From: Pseudomonas sp. ICMP22404
GTDB taxonomy: Bacteria; Pseudomonadota; Gammaproteobacteria; Pseudomonadales; Pseudomonadaceae
Assembly (NCBI RefSeq): GCF_006227205.1
Contig: NZ_VCNG01000017.1
Coordinates: 62,001-126,000, forward strand
Direction of reading: 5' to 3'
DNA length: 64,000 nt
Below, piece after piece: positions 61,709 to 64,000 of this stretch. A program made the translations under genes and the position numbers. The number at the start of each line of letters is the position of its first letter. The first letter of the stretch is position 1. The notes under the pieces were generated by a model. That model was not told the DNA's origin. It was given only the letters and a program-made list of their open reading frames with translations, and ran no database searches.

Positions 61709-62341
61709 ATGTTGATTTTCGTTAAATCGATGGTCATTGGGCTTTGTATTGCGGCCCCTGTGGGGCCCATCGGGCTGTTGTGTATACAAAGGAGTCTCAT
61801 GCTTGGCTGGAGAGCCGGTTTTGCGACAGGGTTGGGGGCGGCCACCGCCGATTCGATCTATGGATTCATAGGGGCGTTGGGGATCACCGCTATCATCGCG
61901 ACGCTCATCAGCTTCAAGCCCTGGTTATGTATTCTGGGAGGGCTGTTCCTCGCTTACATTGGTTACCAGACAATACGCTCGAACAGCAATGCGACCGCCA
62001 TGAGGGGCGAGCGTGCCAACATGTTCAAGGCTTACTCGACCACGCTGTTCCTGACCTTGTCGAACCCCATGACCATTTTATCGTTTATCGCGATATTTGC
62101 CGCCCTGAGCGATGGCATGGCCAGCGAACAAGGCAGTCAGCACTCAGTGCTGCCCATGGTGACCGGCATATTCCTGGGCTCGGCCGTCTGGTGGTTAGGA
62201 CTGAGCGGCTTCTCCTCCATCTTCAAGGCCAGGATCGCTCAATCAAAAATTAAATTGATCAACTACTTTTCCGGGGCAACCATCAGTCTGTTAGGGGCGT
62301 ACCAAGTGGCAACCGGCGTGATGCTGGCCACGGGAGTTTGA
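61709..62341 (+). CDS. LysE family amino-acid exporter
   Basis: A 210-aa membrane protein with about six hydrophobic helices. It has the LysE/RhtB hallmarks: GLCIAAPVGPIGLLCIQRSL, FATGLGAATADSIYGFIGALG and LFLTLSNPMTILSF. GGAGG precedes the ATG. The family exports amino acids or toxic analogues. The gene converges on a PLP aminotransferase, with a second PLP enzyme behind it, so an amino-acid-like product may be made and exported here (inference). Codon use and the AT-rich 5' region differ from the core genes. Confidence 0.92.
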   Translation: MLIFVKSMVIGLCIAAPVGPIGLLCIQRSLMLGWRAGFATGLGAATADSIYGFIGALGITAIIATLISFKPWLCILGGLFLAYIGYQTIRSNSNATAMRGERANMFKAYSTTLFLTLSNPMTILSFIAIFAALSDGMASEQGSQHSVLPMVTGIFLGSAVWWLGLSGFSSIFKARIAQSKIKLINYFSGATISLLGAYQVATGVMLATGV

Positions 62342-62378
62342 GAAGGTTTCCCCATTCGGTGAATGATGCCGATGTCTC

Positions 62379-62403
62379 AGTCCCCTTCAGTCAGGAGGGG
62401 ACT
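62379..62403 (+). terminator. Possible terminator behind lysE-type gene
   Basis: Stem AGTCCCCT (62379-62386) / AGGGGACT (62396-62403) followed by TT. The aminotransferase stop codon (62391-62393) falls in the loop. The T run is short, so activity is uncertain. Confidence 0.35.
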
Positions 62404-63659
62404 TTCCCCAGCCTGGACTCAACGTAGGTTTTGAAACGACCTATCGCCTGTGTGGTTTGTGTGGCTGTGGCATTACTGAACGACAGCCTGACTTGATTGA
62501 CCGCTTCGTTCGTCACTGAGAACAGGGACGTGGGGAATACAATGACCCTGAAGTCCCTGGCGCATTCGTTCATCTCAGCCTGTCCGAAGACAAAAGGCAG
62601 GTGCACATTGATGAAGAAGCCGCCCGCCGGATGATTCCAGGTGACGGTTGGTTGGGAATCGCCTTTGGAGGGGAAGGCACGCTCAAGGCATTCAAGCATG
62701 TGCTTCCTCTTCTGTGTGTAAGACAGCACTCTGGGTTGGTTCAGACTCTTCAGCGAGTAATTGTTTTCGATCAGCAAACCGCCGACGACCGCTTGGCACA
62801 GGGCTGGAGTGTTGACCGTGATCAAACTTTTGGCTTTGCACAACCTGGCGCTGAAGGGCATGACTCCTGCGCCTTCCGGAGCGACTACGTAGCCCATGCG
62901 CAAGCCCGGGAAAATCGATTTGGAAAACGAGCCGAGCAGGAATACTCGACGGCTGTCCATCGACCTCATCGATGCAATCTCATCTCCCTCATATCGGAAG
63001 TAGCGGTATGCCGTGTCTTCCAGGATGAAAAAATTCAGTTCATTGGCTAAGCGAAGCATCGCCTCCCTGGCGGGATAGGACAGGCTGTCGGCAGTAGGAT
63101 TGCTAAAGTCTGGAATCGCATACAGTGCGCGTATTTTTTCCCCTTTGGACTCAAGCTCTTCAGCCAATCTGCGCAGGGCGGTTGGATCGAGAAAAGTCAC
63201 CATGGGCACGGGGAGCATCTTTATACCCAGCAGTTTTGCAATGCCTGTGACCCCGGAAAACACAGGATCTGGCACCAGTAAAATGCCGCCTCCTTCAAAG
63301 AGCGATAAGAGCGTCAAAGTGCACGCTTCCTGGAAACCCATGCACACCACGATATTTTCGGGATTGGAAATTGTTATCGCTTCATCTACGTACAGGTAGT
63401 CGGCGATTATTTCATTGATGATCCCGGAGGTTTTTCCATATTGGCAAAGCAGTGTCGTTAGTGAGAGTTCGGTGCTGGCGATGTGTTGTCGATAGCGGGC
63501 CAATCCCTTGTCGATGAGCGCGGGGTCGCAGTACTCGTCGTCAGGTCGCCCGGAAGCCAGTGATATAGCCGCTGGGTTTTCCTGGGCAATCGTATTCAGA
63601 AGATGAATGACGTTGAGGATAGGGTGTTCGAATAGCGTATTTTCGACGGCGTTGGACAC
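62391..63659 (-). CDS. PLP-dependent aminotransferase (fold type I, class I/II)
   Basis: A 422-aa aminotransferase. PLP contacts are Asn187 (DFSNPTAD), Asp215 (LEDTAYRYFRY) and Lys247 (GSFSKSIFPGLRMGYV). The N-terminus LASGRPDDEYCDP recalls the MocR/2-aminoadipate aminotransferase (LysN-like) group, but there is no DNA-binding domain. The start is GTG with GGAGAAG upstream. It is separated from the next PLP gene by a terminator and converges on the LysE-type gene. The substrate is unknown. Confidence 0.9.
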   Translation of the reverse strand: MSNAVENTLFEHPILNVIHLLNTIAQENPAAISLASGRPDDEYCDPALIDKGLARYRQHIASTELSLTTLLCQYGKTSGIINEIIADYLYVDEAITISNPENIVVCMGFQEACTLTLLSLFEGGGILLVPDPVFSGVTGIAKLLGIKMLPVPMVTFLDPTALRRLAEELESKGEKIRALYAIPDFSNPTADSLSYPAREAMLRLANELNFFILEDTAYRYFRYEGDEIASMRSMDSRRVFLLGSFSKSIFPGLRMGYVVAPEGAGVMPFSARLCKAKSLITVNTPALCQAVVGGLLIENNYSLKSLNQPRVLSYTQKRKHMLECLERAFPSKGDSQPTVTWNHPAGGFFINVHLPFVFGQAEMNECARDFRVIVFPTSLFSVTNEAVNQVRLSFSNATATQTTQAIGRFKTYVESRLGKVPS

Positions 63660-63673
63660 GCTCGCTTCTCCAT

Positions 63674-63707
63674 AAAAAAAGCAACGAGCGCTTTGGGCGC
63701 CCGTCGC
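63674..63707 (-). terminator. Rho-independent terminator of the Cys/Met-type PLP gene
   Basis: On the minus strand, GCGACGGGCGC (63707-63697) pairs with GCGCTCGTTGC (63691-63681) with two G-U pairs, followed by seven T. It lies between this gene and the aminotransferase start. Confidence 0.85.
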
Positions 63708-63723
63708 TCATGACTGACAGCCG

Positions 63724-64000
63724 TTACGCAGGATTGAGTGAACGTGCCTGGTCAACCTTGTTTTCCATGGCTTCGAATGCCTGCAGCAGGTCCTCTTTAA
63801 GGTCCTCGAGGTCTTCCAGGCCAAAGCACAATCGAACCAGGCCCTTTTCAATGCCCATGTCCGCTTTTTCCTGTTCCGTCATCGAGGCATGGCTGCCACT
63901 GAACGGCTGCGCAACCATCGAGGTCACACAGGCCATCCCCGTGCCTGTGCCAAACCATTTGAGGGCGCTGGTGAAGGTTTTGTAGAAGGGCACCAGGTCG
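63724..64000 (-). CDS. Cys/Met metabolism PLP-dependent enzyme, C-terminal part
   Basis: This is the last ~91 codons of a gene whose start lies beyond the window. SALKWFGTGTGMACVTSMVAQP and the closing GLVRLCFGLEDLEDLKEDLLQAF are typical of the C-terminal domain of cystathionine gamma-synthase / beta-lyase / methionine gamma-lyase enzymes (trans-sulfuration family). The exact reaction cannot be read without the catalytic domain. Together with the adjacent aminotransferase and LysE exporter it may belong to an amino-acid-derived product pathway. Confidence 0.85.
   Translation of the reverse strand, partial: DLVPFYKTFTSALKWFGTGTGMACVTSMVAQPFSGSHASMTEQEKADMGIEKGLVRLCFGLEDLEDLKEDLLQAFEAMENKVDQARSLNPA

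Overview
The window is chromosomal DNA from a fluorescent Pseudomonas (P. fluorescens group). The evidence is the high GC content, the gltA / sdhCDAB-sucAB-lpd-sucCD block, the betX-DUF485-actP order (as in P. aeruginosa PA3236-PA3234), the fabAB pair, and the very dense GTGGGAGC-type REP/REPIN repeats with their RAYT transposase. Species cannot be fixed from the sequence alone. No prophage, insertion sequence, CRISPR array or plasmid function was found.

Layout. 1-4.9 kb: glyoxylate/tartronate semialdehyde operon gcl-hyi-glxR-ttuD on the minus strand, with a REPIN in every junction. It is divergent from a GlcG-like gene across two TTGTATACAA palindromes. 4.9-5.7 kb: a RAYT gene between two REP pairs. 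5.7-9.6 kb: a TetR regulator, a DUF808 membrane protein, and an alpha/beta hydrolase coupled to an MlaA-like protein. 9.6-13.1 kb: betX and DUF485-actP. 13.3-26.4 kb: the TCA block, with back-to-back promoters for gltA and sdhC and structured leaders before sucA and sucC. 26.8-35.5 kb: brnQ, DUF599, a small lipoprotein, two coupled hotdog proteins, htpG, a dienelactone hydrolase, a pirin and a secreted amidohydrolase whose C-terminus runs into a REP. 35.6-37.4 kb: fabAB. 37.6-42.6 kb: a tightly packed TonB receptor / periplasmic binding protein / hybrid sensor kinase operon. 42.8-49.9 kb: gpsA, DUF4389-sixA, a YdiI-like thioesterase, an exact five-copy 167-bp tandem array, two alpha/beta hydrolases, a 27-codon ORF coupled to a DUF4892 gene, and an AI-2E-type transporter. 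50-60.7 kb: a five-EF-hand protein, an OmpR-type two-component pair, pyrF, two oxidoreductases, a MocR regulator, a chemoreceptor and an unknown membrane protein. 61.0-61.5 kb: duplicated tRNA-Glu/tRNA-Gly. 61.5-64 kb: a more AT-rich accessory-looking segment with a LysE exporter and two PLP enzymes.

How it fits together. The core is central carbon metabolism: the TCA cycle, acetate uptake, glyoxylate salvage, unsaturated fatty-acid synthesis and phospholipid precursor supply. Small regulatory, transport and envelope genes surround it. The most distinctive DNA-level feature is the REP/RAYT system. About 18 REP loci lie in 64 kb, among them two pairs of distant near-identical REPINs, same-operon duplicates, a tandem amplification, and one case where a REP supplies a protein C-terminus. 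The most interesting protein-level candidate is the TonB receptor-binding protein-hybrid kinase operon, which lacks both an ABC transporter and a DNA-binding output.
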